DNA of 64,000 nucleotides from Sipunculus nudus. Its lineage: Eukaryota; Annelida; Sipuncula; Golfingiida; Sipunculidae. The stretch covers positions 48,372,714 through 48,436,713 of the forward strand of contig CM049320.1 in assembly GCA_026874595.1 (NCBI GenBank). Direction: 5' to 3'. Below, piece by piece: positions 27,601 to 39,710 of this stretch (within the stretch, counting starts at the first letter, position 1; each line of letters begins with the position of its first letter). The notes beneath the pieces were generated by a model, which saw only the letters and a list, made by a program, of their open reading frames with translations, had not been told where the DNA came from and ran no database searches. The translations under genes and the position numbers were made by a program.

Positions 27601-28962
27601 CTACATCGCCAGGAGCCATGACAGGCTACCTGTAACAGTAGGAGAGTAATAAAGATACACACATACTACATCGCCAGGAGCCATGACAGGCTACTTGTAA
27701 CAGTAGGAGAGGAATAAAAGATACACACATACTACATGACCAGGAGCCATGACAGGCTACCTGTAACAGTAGGAGGGAATAAAGATACACATATACTACA
27801 TGGCCAGGAGCCATGACAGGCTACTTGTAACAGTAGGAGAGGAATAAAAGATACACACATACTACATGACCAGGAGCCATGACAGGCTACCTGTAACAGT
27901 AGGAGAGTAATAAAGATACACACATACTACATCGCCAGGAGCCATGACAGGCTACTTGTAACAGTAGGAGAGGAATAAAAGATACACACATACTACATCG
28001 CCAGGAGCCATGACAGGCTACTTGTAACAGTAGGAGAGGAATAAAAGATACACACATACTACATGACCAGGAGCCATGACAGGCTACCTGTAACAGTAGG
28101 AGAGTAATAAAGATACACACATACTACATCGCCAGGAGCCATGACAGGCTACCTGTAACAGTAGGAGAGTAATAAAGATACACACATACTACATGGCCAG
28201 GAGCCATGACCAGCTACTTGTAACAGTAGGAGAGGAATAAAGATACACACATACTACATGACCAGGAGCCATGACAGGCTACCTGTAACAGTAGGAGAGT
28301 AATAAAGATACACACATACTACATGGCCAGGAGCCATGACCAGCTACTTGTAACAGTAGGAGAGGAATAAAGATACATACTGCATGACCAGGAGCCATGA
28401 CAGCTAGGCTACCTGTAACAGTAGGAGAGGAATAAAGATACACACATACTAAATGACCAGGAGCCGTGACAGGCTACTTATAACAGTAGGAGAGGAATAA
28501 AGATACACACATACTAAATGACAAGGAGCCATGACAGGCTGCTTATAACAGTAGGAGAGGAATAAAGATACACACATGCTACATGACCAGGAGCCATGAC
28601 AGGCTGCTTATAACAGTAGGAGAGGAATCAAGATACACACATACTACATGGCCAGGAGCCATGACAGGCTTCTTATAACAGTAGGAGAGATATAAAGATA
28701 CACCCATACTACATGACCAGGAGCCATGACAGGCTGCTTATATCAGTAGGAGAGGAATAAAGATACACACATACTACATGGCCAGGTGCCATGACAGGCT
28801 ACTTATAACAGTAGGAGAGGAATAAAGATACACACATACTACATGACCAGGAGCCATGACAGGCTGCTTATAACAGTAGCAGAGGAATAAAGATACACAC
28901 ATACTACATGACCAGGAGCCATGACAAGCTACCTGTAACAGTAGGAGAATAATAATGATACA
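21680..28962. repeat. 65-bp minisatellite array, about 112 copies
   Basis: The unit begins TACTACATGACCAGGAGCCA, continues TGACAGGCTACCTGTAACAG and ends TAGGAGAGGAATAAAGATACACACA. Main variants are ATGGCC or ATCGCC for ATGACC, ACTTGT for ACCTGT, AGAGTAAT for AGAGGAAT, and an extra A in AATAAAAGATA (66 bp). Units at both edges are more diverged, as is usual for arrays that homogenise from the centre. A block of about 1.5 kb is duplicated at a distance of 1,692 bp (see findings). Minus-strand ORFs of about 63-77 residues arise from the periodicity. Confidence 0.97.
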
Positions 28963-30653
28963 GCATCAAATGTTGAATTTAAACCAAAAATTATTGAGGA
29001 ATTACAAAGACTGTCTCTACCCTTGTCCAGTTCTGTGTTGACTTTTTTTCTTGACACAGAAAATGACTTGTTACTGAGAGAATAAAAATGTTTTTATTTT
29101 CTGTAGGCATGATATTGATATTTATTAGGTTATGTATACTTTAAACTTAAGAATTGGTTGCATTAAATGAGAATAAAATGTTCTTTTATGTTAAACGCAG
29201 CAGAAGTAGCTTTTTGTGTAGCTACCAACACTAAATTGCTTTGTTTTTCTCCACACAGTTTATTATATGTAGTTATTGATAGTAATTCTCCACACAGTTT
29301 ATTATATGTAGTAATTGATAGTAATTCTGATAAACCTGATAAAACCAGAATGGTTTGTTTGTAGTTATTTATGGTGAACTGTTCTATAATTCCGGCTAAA
29401 CCAGAAGGCTTAATCTGCAGTTATTTCTTTACTGGTTTGAGTTTGTATCTCTCGAGGACTTCTCACCAGTAGTTAGGAGTCGTAGATCCACTCCGCCCTT
29501 CAGGCCCTCTTTGTGTCCTTGTCTAATTTAGTTAATTGGACAAAAGCATTGGCTGATTTCAAGCCAAATAGCCATGTGCAAATGGATTGATTATTGGCAG
29601 AGCACTTATTTGAAATGTCATATATTTTTGGTGATTGGCTGCCTGTTCATGGTGGTGGTTTTTATCCATGCGTTCCCGCTGATAAACACAGTATCAGTCA
29701 CCTGCAGGAACATTGTAACCTCCCCCAGATGGCCAATTTGTGGCTTACAGAATTCCGTTAGTCATTCTCCTTCATGTTTCTGTGTGAGCTTTAAATGGCA
29801 GACAGATGCACTGTAAATATAAATGGACGACAAGCTGCCTTCAAGTTTTCTCTTGAATCAAAATATAAAACAAGGAAAATGCAGCTGTTGTGAGTTGTGT
29901 CAGGAATCTTAGATCTTGTCTTGCTCTTTATGAAATGTGACTGTACTTTGATATCTTATATCAAATGTACCATAACAAGTGTTGGAAACAAGTTTTGAAA
30001 TCAGATATTTAAGACTGGCCTAAAGTAACCTTCAGAGATGAATTAATAATTATAAGATGGAAAAGTCTTGTTAATTGTCATAAAGATGAGAGCTAATGCT
30101 GTATTACATCAAGCTAGTGGGATGTCCTGTCATACTTGAATTAATTTATGGAAACAGGAATGTGGTAGTGACATTTTAACAGACTGAAAAGGCATGGAAC
30201 TTGATTTATGTATTATGTGTTTTATACAAAGCATTTCTGTTTGATTGCTCTTTGAAAGCTGGTCTTATGATTATTGAAAATGAGGTTGCCCTTTCAAATG
30301 TATTAATGATAATTTAGTCTCACAATCACTTGTTGACTGTGTGTATTTGTATTTGGATAGATGCAAGATTATAAAGAGGAATTAAGCATTTTTTAGTAAT
30401 TCACAGTTTAAAGAATGTGTAGTAATTATATCAATTTTGTGACCACTTCAAAATAATAAATTCTCAGATTTGTGGAGTGGATGTTTCTGAATATGTGTGG
30501 AGGTAGCTGGACCTTCCCTGTAGATAACACCACAACATTTGGCAGCCATCTGGAGTGTGTGATAAATTTGATGTGTTCTGGTATAAAGTATGACATATTT
30601 CCTGACATATAGTGGCAGTCTGAACCAGGCAGCTGATGGTATGACTCTCTAGA
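28963..30653. other. Intronic single-copy DNA
   Basis: No gene recognised. A 39-bp unit beginning CCACACAGTTTATTATATGT occurs twice in tandem at 29251 and 29290. The rest is ordinary AT-rich intron. Confidence 0.55.
29251..29327. repeat. Two-copy 39-bp tandem duplication
   Basis: CCACACAGTTTATTATATGT followed by AGTTATTGATAGTAATTCT is repeated at 29290 with one visible substitution. Confidence 0.93.
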
Positions 30654-30849
30654 CAGAAGCAGATCCAGAGGGGGGTCCGGACCCCCCCCCCCCTTTTCAT
30701 CAGAAAACAACTTTATTTTAAGGGCTTCAGACAAAATTTTGCGGCCTGGATCCCCCCTTTTCCAGACCTGGGGACCTTTTTTTTAGGGTTTCATTAGTCC
30801 TCCTGGGTTAGACCACCCCCCCCCCTCCCAAATCCTGGATCTGCCCCTG
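30654..30849. mobile_element. 196-bp MITE-like non-autonomous DNA element
   Basis: The left end CAGAAGCAGATCCAG and the right end (reverse complement CAGGGGCAGATCCAG) form a 15-bp terminal inverted repeat with two mismatches. The element is flanked on both sides by CTAGA (30649-30653 and 30850-30854), which fits a 5-bp target-site duplication. The interior has long G/C homopolymer tracts just inside each end (about 12 C near 30682 and 10 C near 30817) and no coding capacity. The GGGGC(A/G)GATCCAG ends resemble a type of miniature element I associate with many invertebrate genomes. I leave the superfamily open. Confidence 0.8.
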
Positions 30850-31104
30850 CTAGAACATGGACATAACATAAAGCACTGCTGGATATAAGATATCTGTACT
30901 TTTGTAGCAGTATAACAGAGTCTGTCATCACCAGATTTTCCAAACCTTGTGTTACAGGCAAAATCTCTATGCAGTATATACTTTTACCTCATAAATACTT
31001 GTAATGGGTTGGTTGAGGAATCCAAACCTAGGGATAATATGTCTAAATCTGTCATTGTGATGGGCAGGCCATTAATCTGTTACGGTCTAATGCACATATT
31101 AATG

Positions 31105-33272
31105 GAACTGATACACAGGCTAATCTAGTGACTCAAAATCACCAACAAGTAAGACAGGCCATACCAGTAACCCAGAGTCGCCCCAAAGGGCTAAACAAAT
31201 GGTTTAGAGTCACCCCAAACTTAATTACAGGCTATATATACCAGTGATCCAGAATCACCCAATACTCAATTACAGGCTACACAGTGATCCGGAGTCACCC
31301 CACACATATATACAAGCTACAGTGATCCAGGGTCACCATACACTTCATTACAGGCTACACCAGTGATCCAGAGTCACCCCACACTGAATTACAGGCTACA
31401 CCAGTGATCCAGAGTCACCCAACACTTAATTACAGGCTACACCAGTGATCCAGAGTAACCCCACACTTAATCACAGGCTACACATGTGATCCAGAGTCAC
31501 CCCACATTTAATCACAGGCTATATCAGTGATCAAGATTCATCCCACTCTTAATTACAGGCTACACCAGTGATCCAGAGTCACCCCACGCTTAATTAAAGG
31601 CTACACCAGTGATCCAGAGTCACCACACACTGAATTACGGGCTACACCAGTGATCCAGAGTAACCCCACACTTAATTACAGGCTACAACCAGTGATCCAG
31701 AGTCATCCAACACTTAATTACAGGCTACACATGTGATCCAGAGTAACCCTACACTTAATTACAGGCTACACCAGTGATCAAGACTCACCCACACTTAATA
31801 ACAGGCTACACCAGTAATCCAGAGTCACCCACACTTAATCACAGGCTATACCAGTGATCCAGAGTCACCCCACACTTAATTACAGGCTATACCAGTGATC
31901 CAGTCACCCTACACTTAATTACAGGCTACACCAGTGACCCAGAGTCACCCCACACTTAATTACAGGCTACACCAGTGATCTAGAGTCACCCCACACTTAA
32001 TTACAGGCTACACATGTGATCCAGAGTAACCCAACACTTAATTACAGGCTACACCAGTGATCCAGAGTAACCCCACACTTAATCACAGGCTACACATGTG
32101 ATCCAGAGTCACCCCACATTTAATCACAGGCTATATCAGTGATCAAGATTCATCCCACACTTAATTACAGGCTACACCAGTGATCCAGAGTAACCCCACA
32201 CTTAATTACAGGCTACAACCAGTGATCCAGAGTCATCCAACACTTAATTACAGGCTACACATGTGATCCAGAGTCACCCCACACTTAATTACAGGCTACA
32301 CCAGTGATCAAGACTCACTCACACTTAATTACAGGCTACACCAGTAATCCAGAGTCACCCACACTTAATCACAGGCTATACCAGTGATCCAGAGTCACCC
32401 CACACTTAATTACAGGCTATACCAGTGATCCAGAGTCACCCCACACTTAATTACAGGCTACACCAGTGACCCAGAGTCACCCCACACTAAATTACAGGCT
32501 ACACCAGTAATCCAGAGTCACCCACACTTAATCACAGGCTATACCAGTGATCCAGAGTCACCCACACTTAATCACAGGCTATACCAGTGATCTAGAGTCA
32601 CCCCACACTTATTCACAGGGGCTACTCATGTGATCCGGAATAACCCCACACTTAATTACAGGCTACTCCAGTGATCCAAAGTGACTCATCACTTAATCAC
32701 AGGCTACTCCAGTGATCCAGAGTCACCTAACACTTAATCACAGGGGCTACACATGTGATCCAGAGTAACCCCACCCTTAATTACAGGCTACACCAGTGAT
32801 CCAGAGTCACCCCACACTTAATTACAGGCTACTCCAGTGATCCAGAGTCACCCAACACTTAATTACAGGCTACACATGTGATCCAGAGTCACCCCATACT
32901 GAATTACAGGCTTCATCAGTGACCCAGAGTCACCCAACACTTAATTACAGGCTACACATGTGATCCAGAGTCACCCCACACTGAATTACAGGCTTCATCA
33001 GTGACCCAGAGTCACCCAACACTTAATTACAGGCTACACCAGTGACTCAGAGTCACCCCACCGTTAGTGACACAGGCTTAAACATGAACCCAGAGTCACT
33101 GAGGCCACTGATAATTGTAGGCTAAACCTTTGATCCAGAGTTATCATACAGATAAACACAGGCTAAACTAGTTAAGGTCCCCCCAAAAATAAACACAGGC
33201 TTAACTAGTTAAGGTCCCCCCACAAATTAACACAGCCTAAACTATTTAAAGTCCCCTCACAAATAAATACAG
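31105..33272. repeat. 41-bp minisatellite, about 50 copies
   Basis: The unit is TTAATTACAGGCTACACCAG, then TGATCCAGAGTCACCCCACAC. Variants include CACATGTGATCC, AATCACAGG and CATCCAACAC. Homogeneity is highest between 31,360 and 33,060. Both edges decay, with the right edge passing into copies of AAACTAGTTAAGGTCCCCCC at 33165-33272. A marker pair GGCTACAACCAGTGATCC at 31681 and 32211 shows a block duplication of 530 bp. Confidence 0.95.
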
Positions 33273-33779
33273 GCCGGTGCGATTATATCCCGGCAGTATG
33301 ATCAACATGTTTTCAGCTGTCGTGAAACAAGCTTGCGATGCACCTGCTCTCAGTCAAGATGTATGTCCACTGAGGCAGGTTTGACAGCTGCTGTAATTTA
33401 TTATGGATATTAAACACAGAATACAAAACTAATCTCCAGCAATATCTGACCAAACATGAATCACACAGATAAAAAGGGCCGTATTATTAATCATAGTGAT
33501 TCTCTGATAAAGCTCTATCACCTGTGTCATAGGTACTGTTCAACATATGTATGTTGGTTTGTATGATGCTATGGTTACTGCAGCATTAATAATTCAGGAA
33601 TGCTCTCTTCTCCATAAGACAACATGGTATGCTGGAAATTACCAAACATTGTTTAATATATTTAGAATTACCAAGTCTGTGTATAGGTGAGTGTTACTTG
33701 CCCTAGGTATAAATGATGTAGGATTTATCAGGGATGCTGTAGAGTAATACAGAAAAGGGCATATTATACACATGAAAAA
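33273..33779. other. Intronic spacer, nothing recognised
   Basis: About 500 bp of single-copy sequence between the 41-bp array and the polypurine array. It starts with a short GC-richer patch (GGCCGGTGCGATTATATCCC). Confidence 0.5.
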
Positions 33780-34905
33780 TCCAGGAGACAAGTAGACAGG
33801 AGGGATAAAGTGAAAGAGAGGGAGTGATCAGACAAGAAGTGAGGGGAGAAAAGAGCCGAGTAAGGCATCAAGTCAACAGCAGAAAAGACAGTTTGAGACG
33901 GAGAGAGTAGATGCAGGTGACATGTAAACAGCAGAGGTCAAATGAGATGGAAAGAGCAGAGGGAGGAGAAAAGTAGACAGGAGAGAGTAGAGGGAGGGGA
34001 CAAGTAGACAGGTGACATCAAGTGAGACATAGAGTAGAGTGAGGAGAAAAGTAGACAGGAAAGAAGAGGGAGGTGACATGTAGACAGGAGAGATCAAGTG
34101 AGACATAGAGTAGAGTGAGGAGAAAAGTAGACAGGAGAGAAGAGGGAGGTGACATGTAGACAGGAGAGATCAAGTGAGACATAGAGTAGAGTGAGGAGAA
34201 AAGTAGACAGGGGAGAGAAGAGGGAGGGGACAAGTAGACAGGAGACATCAAGTGAGATGGAAAGAGCAGTGTAAGGAAAAAAAGTAGACAGGAGAGATCA
34301 AGTGAGACATAGAGTAGAGTGAGGGAACAAGCAGACAGGAGACATTAAGTGAAATGGAAAGAGCAAAGTGAGGAGAAAAATAGACAGGGGAGAGAAGAGG
34401 GAGGGGACAAGTAGACAGGAGACATCAAGTGAGATGGAAAGAGCAGTGTAAGGAAAAAAAGTAGACAGGAGAGATCAATTGAGATATAGAGTAGAGTGAG
34501 GAGAAAAGTAGACAGGAGAAAGTAAAGGGAGGGGACAAGTAGACAGGAGACATCAAGTGAGATGGAAAGAGCAGAGTGAGGAGAAAAGTATACAGGGGAA
34601 AGAAGAGGGAGGGGACAAGTAGACAGCAGAGAGTAGAGTGAGGAGAAAAGTTGACAGGGGAGATAAGAGGGATGCGACAAGTAGATAGGAGAGATCAATT
34701 TAGATGGAAAGAGCAGTGAGGTGAAAAGTAGACAGGAGAGAAGAGGGAGGTGACAAGTAGACAGGAGAGATCAAGTGAGACATAGAGTAGAGTGATTAGA
34801 CAAGTAGTCTGCAGGAAAGATAAAATGAAACAGAGAGAGTACCGAGTAAAGAGTTAAGTAAGCGGCATGAAAGATAGTGAGACAGGGAGAGAGCAGAGTG
34901 GGAAG
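33780..34905. repeat. Purine-rich tandem array, 76-bp main unit, about 14 copies
   Basis: The unit is ACATGTAGACAGGAGAGATC, then AAGTGAGACATAGAGTAGAG, then TGAGGAGAAAAGTAGACAGG, then AGAGAAGAGGGAGGTG. In the clearest part (34077 to 34153) the period is 76 bp. Elsewhere units are shortened, or CATAGAGTAGAG is replaced by TGGAAAGAGCAG. The + strand is roughly four-fifths purine over about 1.1 kb. Minus-strand ORFs rich in Ser, Leu and Pro are low-complexity artefacts. Confidence 0.9.
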
Positions 34906-35188
34906 ACCAGATCGTTTTCAGTCCCATCAGCTGTAGAATATCTTGTGAATGTGTAAATTTATGAAGCACTGCATATTTTCCCCTGATATTTGAAACACAA
35001 ATTTTATCTACCTAAATCCCTGAAGAATTTTAAAACTGGTGACCTTGACCCCTCATCTTCAAGGTCAAAGCAGTCAGAATGTAAAATTTTGTAAACCCGT
35101 AACCTTTATAAGTACTGCATATTTTTTCATCAAATTTGATACATAAGTTGTTTCCACTAAGTTCTCAGAAGATTTAAAAAAAAACTGG

Positions 35189-35209
35189 TGACCTTGATCT
35201 TCAAGGTCA
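35189..35209. promoter_or_regulatory. Palindromic pair of TCAAGGTCA sites (ERR/FTZ-F1-type half-sites)
   Basis: TGACCTTGA, a TCT spacer and TCAAGGTCA form a perfect 9-bp inverted repeat. TCAAGGTCA is the extended half-site of monomer-binding nuclear receptors (ERR, FTZ-F1/SF-1). A looser copy with a 10-bp spacer lies at 35040-35067. Function is not shown, and the site sits in a repeat. Confidence 0.45.
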
Positions 35210-35711
35210 ACTTTAGAATTCTAGGATCATTGTAAACCAAAATTAACCAATAATCAAAAGTAACATGATTTGTTCTTCAGGGTCAGATTTGTGGAATCCT
35301 AGGTTTATTATGACCCCCAATAACTTTTGAAATACTGTATATTTTCTCCACAGATTTGACACCCAATTGTTTCTACAGTGACTGTGACTTTTATCTATAA
35401 GGTAAAATCAGGCAAAATGTAACATTTTTTGTGAACCTGATAACTTTTGAAATATGGCTGATCTTGTCCTCAAATTTGCAATAGTTATGCAATAACTTTC
35501 TAAGTGTTTCACATGTGTCCCTCAATTTGACACATGCACTTTGTTTCCATCAAGTTATTTGAGGAGTTTAAAAACTAGTGACCTTGATCTTATTGTACTC
35601 TTGGATCTTATATCCTCTCCTTCTTTGTATAAACCAGTCATGATTGGTTTCTGTCTTCACATAAGTGTGACCCATCACTTAAGGAAGAACCCTATTGACT
35701 TTGATGTCACA

Positions 35712-35724
35712 AGGTCAAAGGTCA
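35712..35724 (+). promoter_or_regulatory. Perfect DR1 nuclear-receptor element
   Basis: AGGTCA A AGGTCA matches the direct-repeat-1 consensus bound by RXR, HNF4, COUP-TF or PPAR-type dimers. It lies in a diverged repeat, so it may be repeat-borne rather than a selected enhancer. Confidence 0.45.
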
Positions 35725-35765
35725 AGATCACATCTAAAGTCCATCTCAATTTTTTAAATTTGTAA

Positions 35766-37019
35766 AATCTCCATTTATAAAATTTCTAATAGAAGTTGAG
35801 ACTTCTAATATATGATAACAAAAAAGATGATTTTGGCAACATGGGGATACAATTTCTATCACATACTTTCCAGTATCTGGTCATAGATAGCTTTTCCTCT
35901 GTATGAGACATTGTGTATTGATAGAAAATTAGGGATTTTCTTTCACCACAGTTGTGTGAGAACTTTTTTCCTAAACAATTTACATTTTTAACAATCTCTT
36001 ATTCAACTGTAATATTGAGTTTGGTGGACTAAGTTTCAGTTTTCACATAATTTAAATGTAATGTAAAAACCAGCTATTCGAACTGGCCTAGAAAATAAAA
36101 AGTTTGAATCTTTATATTCTAAGATGTGTATTTTCATTGACAACAATTTGCCACATTTGTTCAGTGGCACATTGCCTCTGTGAGAGCAGGGAAATGCTGT
36201 TTAAGTACATTAAAAAGTGGTGTATTGGATACAAAGTTGATGAATTACTAATGCTCCTATCCAGTTCTCATCGAAGACCCATTAAATTTCTAATGGCCAT
36301 TTAACAAATTGACACTCCCTGTTTTAGGCTCTCAGCCTTGGGGTGATTAAAACATAGAATTTTGCCTTCAAAGCAGGAGTTGAATTATGTGGATAAAGTT
36401 TGAGGGTCTGTATTAGAGATAAAATAGCTGAGAATGATGGTGTCTTTGTTGTATCTGGAGCCCTGTGGCTTGTGTCTCGTTTATCAGGAGGGATCTGATG
36501 GCTGAGTAATTGTATGACAAAAGCCATGTTCTCACCACAATATACATCAAAGCAACCGCTCACTGTCACATTTGCCCGGATTTATTAGCACTGCATATCT
36601 TTTGGCTGCCTGGCAAGGAATTTGGCTGTCTTCCGACTGGTGAAATACATCATATGATCATGTGGGTAATGGGCAGCCAGCTAAATGCCTCAAGCCTGAT
36701 AATGAGAACCACCATTGTTCATGGTGACCTCAGGTTCCGTTAAATTCCTGTAAATTTGTCATAAGGTAATTTTGGAAACTTGTAATGCTCCAATATGACT
36801 ATTGCTCACTGGCAAGCAGATTAGACTCACAATATATGGTCTCCATTGAAAGATATCTCTTAATTCCCATGAATTATCTGGGCCAGCCATTAATGTGACC
36901 ACAAATGTACATTTTGCTCTCATGACAGTGCTGTTTCTGTGAATTTAACTCAATAAATTCAGATTTTATTTATACCTGTAGTTTCTTAGCTACATTTGTG
37001 TTATTGATATCGATATTAT
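35766..37019. other. Intronic single-copy DNA
   Basis: No gene, RNA or repeat recognised. The short ORFs at 36104-36743 lack recognisable domains. Confidence 0.5.
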
Positions 37020-38090
37020 GTACATTTTATGTGATGGGTATTTTTAGCGAACCTGTGAGCTTATGCGATGGTGCGGCGTCGTACGTTGAGCATCGTGCGT
37101 TGTCTGTATGTTAACCATAGCTATCTCAAAAACAGCAGGAGCTTGCATCACCAAATTTTTTGCAAATAATCAGTCATCCAAAAAACTTTATCGGAATTTG
37201 TTTATTTTTTTCTTACTGCATTTTCTTAGATTTTATCGGGAAAAAGCTAAAAAAGCTTTTAAAATCTTCTTCTCTGAAACTGTCCAGCCAAACTGTCCAA
37301 TATTTCACAGAAATGATCCCTGGAACAATCTTTCTCATGTTTGTTCAAATGCTTCCAGTTTGGAGATTTTTGGCCGATTTACAGGAGGTTGAACTTTATT
37401 AACTGTGCAAAAAAGCATATTAAAATTTAAATCTCAGAAACGGCTGGAGCTATCATCACCAAATTTATGCCAATGTTGGTCACATAGGTCATATCTGAAA
37501 TTGAGGTATTGGTAGCGCCACCTGCATCGGCCTTTTTTTGTACGGGGTCATCAGTGCTTGTATCACACTGAGGGCTACAAAAAACTTCTCCTCTGAAACC
37601 ATATGGCCAAAATGTTTAATATCACACAGTAATGATCCTAGGGTAGTGTTTTCTGAAGTTTGTTCAAATGGTCTCTTTTCAGTGACTTTTGGCTAAGTTA
37701 TGGGAAGCTGAATTTAGTCATATGCCATAACAGCCCATTTTAGCTCAGTGGCTACAAAGATCTTCTTCTCAAAAACCACTGGGCCAAATTCTTAAATCTC
37801 ACACATTAATTATCCTCAGATGTTGATAATTCAAGTTTGTTCAAATGGTTTTGGTTCAGTGCTTTTTGGCTGAGTTACGGGAAGCTGAACTTAGCCAGTT
37901 TGCTGTATCTTCCCATATGAGTTATAAACCTGCGAAACGTTTTTGACTGATGCCACTGAAGCCAGTTTGTTAAATATTTTACAAGGATAATCCCTACAAT
38001 AATTCTTATAATAATTGTCATTAATGGTTTTACATGAATAATATTTTTGGCTGAATTATGGAGATTGAATTGAGTCATTTTACCATATAT
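37020..38090. repeat. Diverged complex repeat with GCGTCGT-type start
   Basis: It begins with GCGATGGTGCGGCGTCGTAC and CATCGTGCGTTGTCTG. Related blocks follow: TCTCAAAAACAGCAGGAGCT near 37123 against CTCAGAAACGGCTGGAGCT near 37432; GTTTGTTCAAATG at 37338, 37657 and 37834; and GGGAAGCTGAA(T/C)TTAG near 37696 and 37880. Spacing is about 160-180 bp or twice that. It looks like an old dispersed element with internal tandem structure. No transposase is visible. Confidence 0.55.
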
Positions 38091-38559
38091 GCTAGCTGTG
38101 TTATGCTGTTACATCTAGCCTGGCACCAGTTTATCAGCGTTTATTACATCATGCCACTAGACATTTAGATTTCAGGTTATCTTTGGTTAATATTGACAAG
38201 AAAGTTTTTTAAAAGCTTTTAAAAAATTTAGATTTATGATTTAAGTTATTCATCATACCAGGCTATGTTACAATCATGGATATTCAGCTCTCTGTGGCTA
38301 TATAAAGACAACTGTTTGTGGATTATAAATTATTGGTATCCCTACTCAACTTATTACAAGAATTTGCCATCAATGAGATATATCTGTATTTTAATTTTGC
38401 ATTCAGTATGCATCCGTAATAATTTTTTACATATATTCCTGATTTCTTTTTTATAAAAAGTCAGCTGAAAAGCATTTTGTATTGGAAAAATAAATTTAAA
38501 AGTTATTTCAAGTAGGGACCACTTTTGTGTTCAGATGGCAGCACCTGGTTTACCATTGG

Positions 38560-39075
38560 CAGATTGCCAGTGCCTTGATGTTGGCCATTAGCCAAGATGA
38601 TGTCAGCTCTATAAATAGTTTTGGCACAGTGCCAGGATTGGAAGAAGTGCAGCCAGGTATAGGTCAAGAGTTCACTCAGTGCAGTAGCTGCATTCTATTT
38701 ATAGCTTCGGCAGACTGCTTACTGCATCAGATTTGGCACCTAAGTTCAGCCTGAATCTATTTATAGCTTTGGCAGACTGCCAACTGTGTCAGATTATGCA
38801 ACAGGTCAAGAGTTCACTCAGTGCAGCCAGGTATGGGTCAGGTGTTCACTCAGTGCAGTAGCTGCATTCTATTTATAGCGTTGGCAGACTGCCCATTGCA
38901 TCAGATTTGGCACCAAAGTTCAGTCTGGATCTATTTATAGCATTTGCAGACTGCCAACTGTGTCAGATTATGCAACAGGTCAAGAGTTCACTCAGTGCAG
39001 CCAGGTGCAGGTAAAAAGTTTCCTCAGTCTAGCCAGGTGCAGGTCATGAGTTTACTCAGTGCAGTAGCCTTAGCC
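38560..39075. repeat. About 174-bp tandem duplication with TTTATAGC and CTCAGTGCAG cores
   Basis: GCTGCATTCTATTTATAGC occurs at 38687 and 38861, each followed by TTGGCAGACTGC, CAGATTTGGCACC, a second ATTTATAGC and AACAGGTCAAGAGTTCACTC. Further partial copies of TTCACTCAGTGCAG flank them. Confidence 0.85.
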
Positions 39076-39159
39076 AGCAAATTTTTCACAGTTCACTCAG
39101 GGAAACTGCATTTCTCACCTAATCCTGGTCAGCCCCATGCATCAGACTCAAGGTAAGTT

Positions 39160-39510
39160 TGATGTATTTGTCTGATATCTTGACCTGTCTATGTGTCTCG
39201 TTCACAAGACAGGTGTCGCCACCTACAATGACTTTTGCACAGTGAATGTGCCTGCTTATTTCTACAGAGGAATTTGATATATCAGCCTGAAATTGGGCAT
39301 ATATATACATATCGAATAGCTTTGTCGTATACAAGACTGGTGGTGCCACCTACAATAATTTTTGCACAGTGTGTGCATGTGTCCCTGCTTATTTTCAGGA
39401 GGGGTTTGATATATCAGTCTGAAATCGGGCATATGTATATATCTCTGATAAACAAGACTGGTGGTGCCAGCTACAGTCATTTTTGTGTTGTGTGCACCCA
39501 TGCCAGAATT
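39160..39510. repeat. Three-copy 120-130-bp tandem repeat
   Basis: ACAAGACTGGTGGTGCCACC, TTTTGCACAGTG and GATATATCAG(C/T)CTGAAAT recur at about 39214, 39344 and 39464, with the third copy more diverged. Short ORFs on both strands follow the repeat. Confidence 0.85.
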
Positions 39511-39710
39511 TCAGCAGTGATGTTTGTGTAATTGTTTCTCATTCAAAATGTTTAGTACTTGCATCGTTCATATACATGAGAAGTAATGGTCCAGCATTGA
39601 AGCATTATACCTGGTGTATTTTCCAATGCACAGGTTCACATTAGGCCTGTAGGCCTTGTTAATATTATTGCAAAAAGCCAGAAGGGGTTCTCTGCTATGC
39701 TCACTCCTAG

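Larger units (their letters stand above)
34940..35765. repeat. Diverged long repeat with TGACCTTGA / TCAAGGTCA cores
   Basis: Segments containing ACTG(C/T)ATATTTTC, a TTTGA(C/T)AC stretch and ACTGGTGACCTTGA recur at about 35035, 35185 and 35574, with a partial copy near 35379. Spacing is 150-200 bp and divergence is considerable. Several AGGTCA half-sites are embedded, including a DR1 at 35712. Similar AGGTCA-bearing dispersed repeats are, to my knowledge, common in molluscan genomes. Confidence 0.6.

Noticed and set aside
33873-34698. Ser/Leu/Pro-rich minus-strand ORFs
   Set aside because: They are translations of the complement of the polypurine array, which is low complexity.
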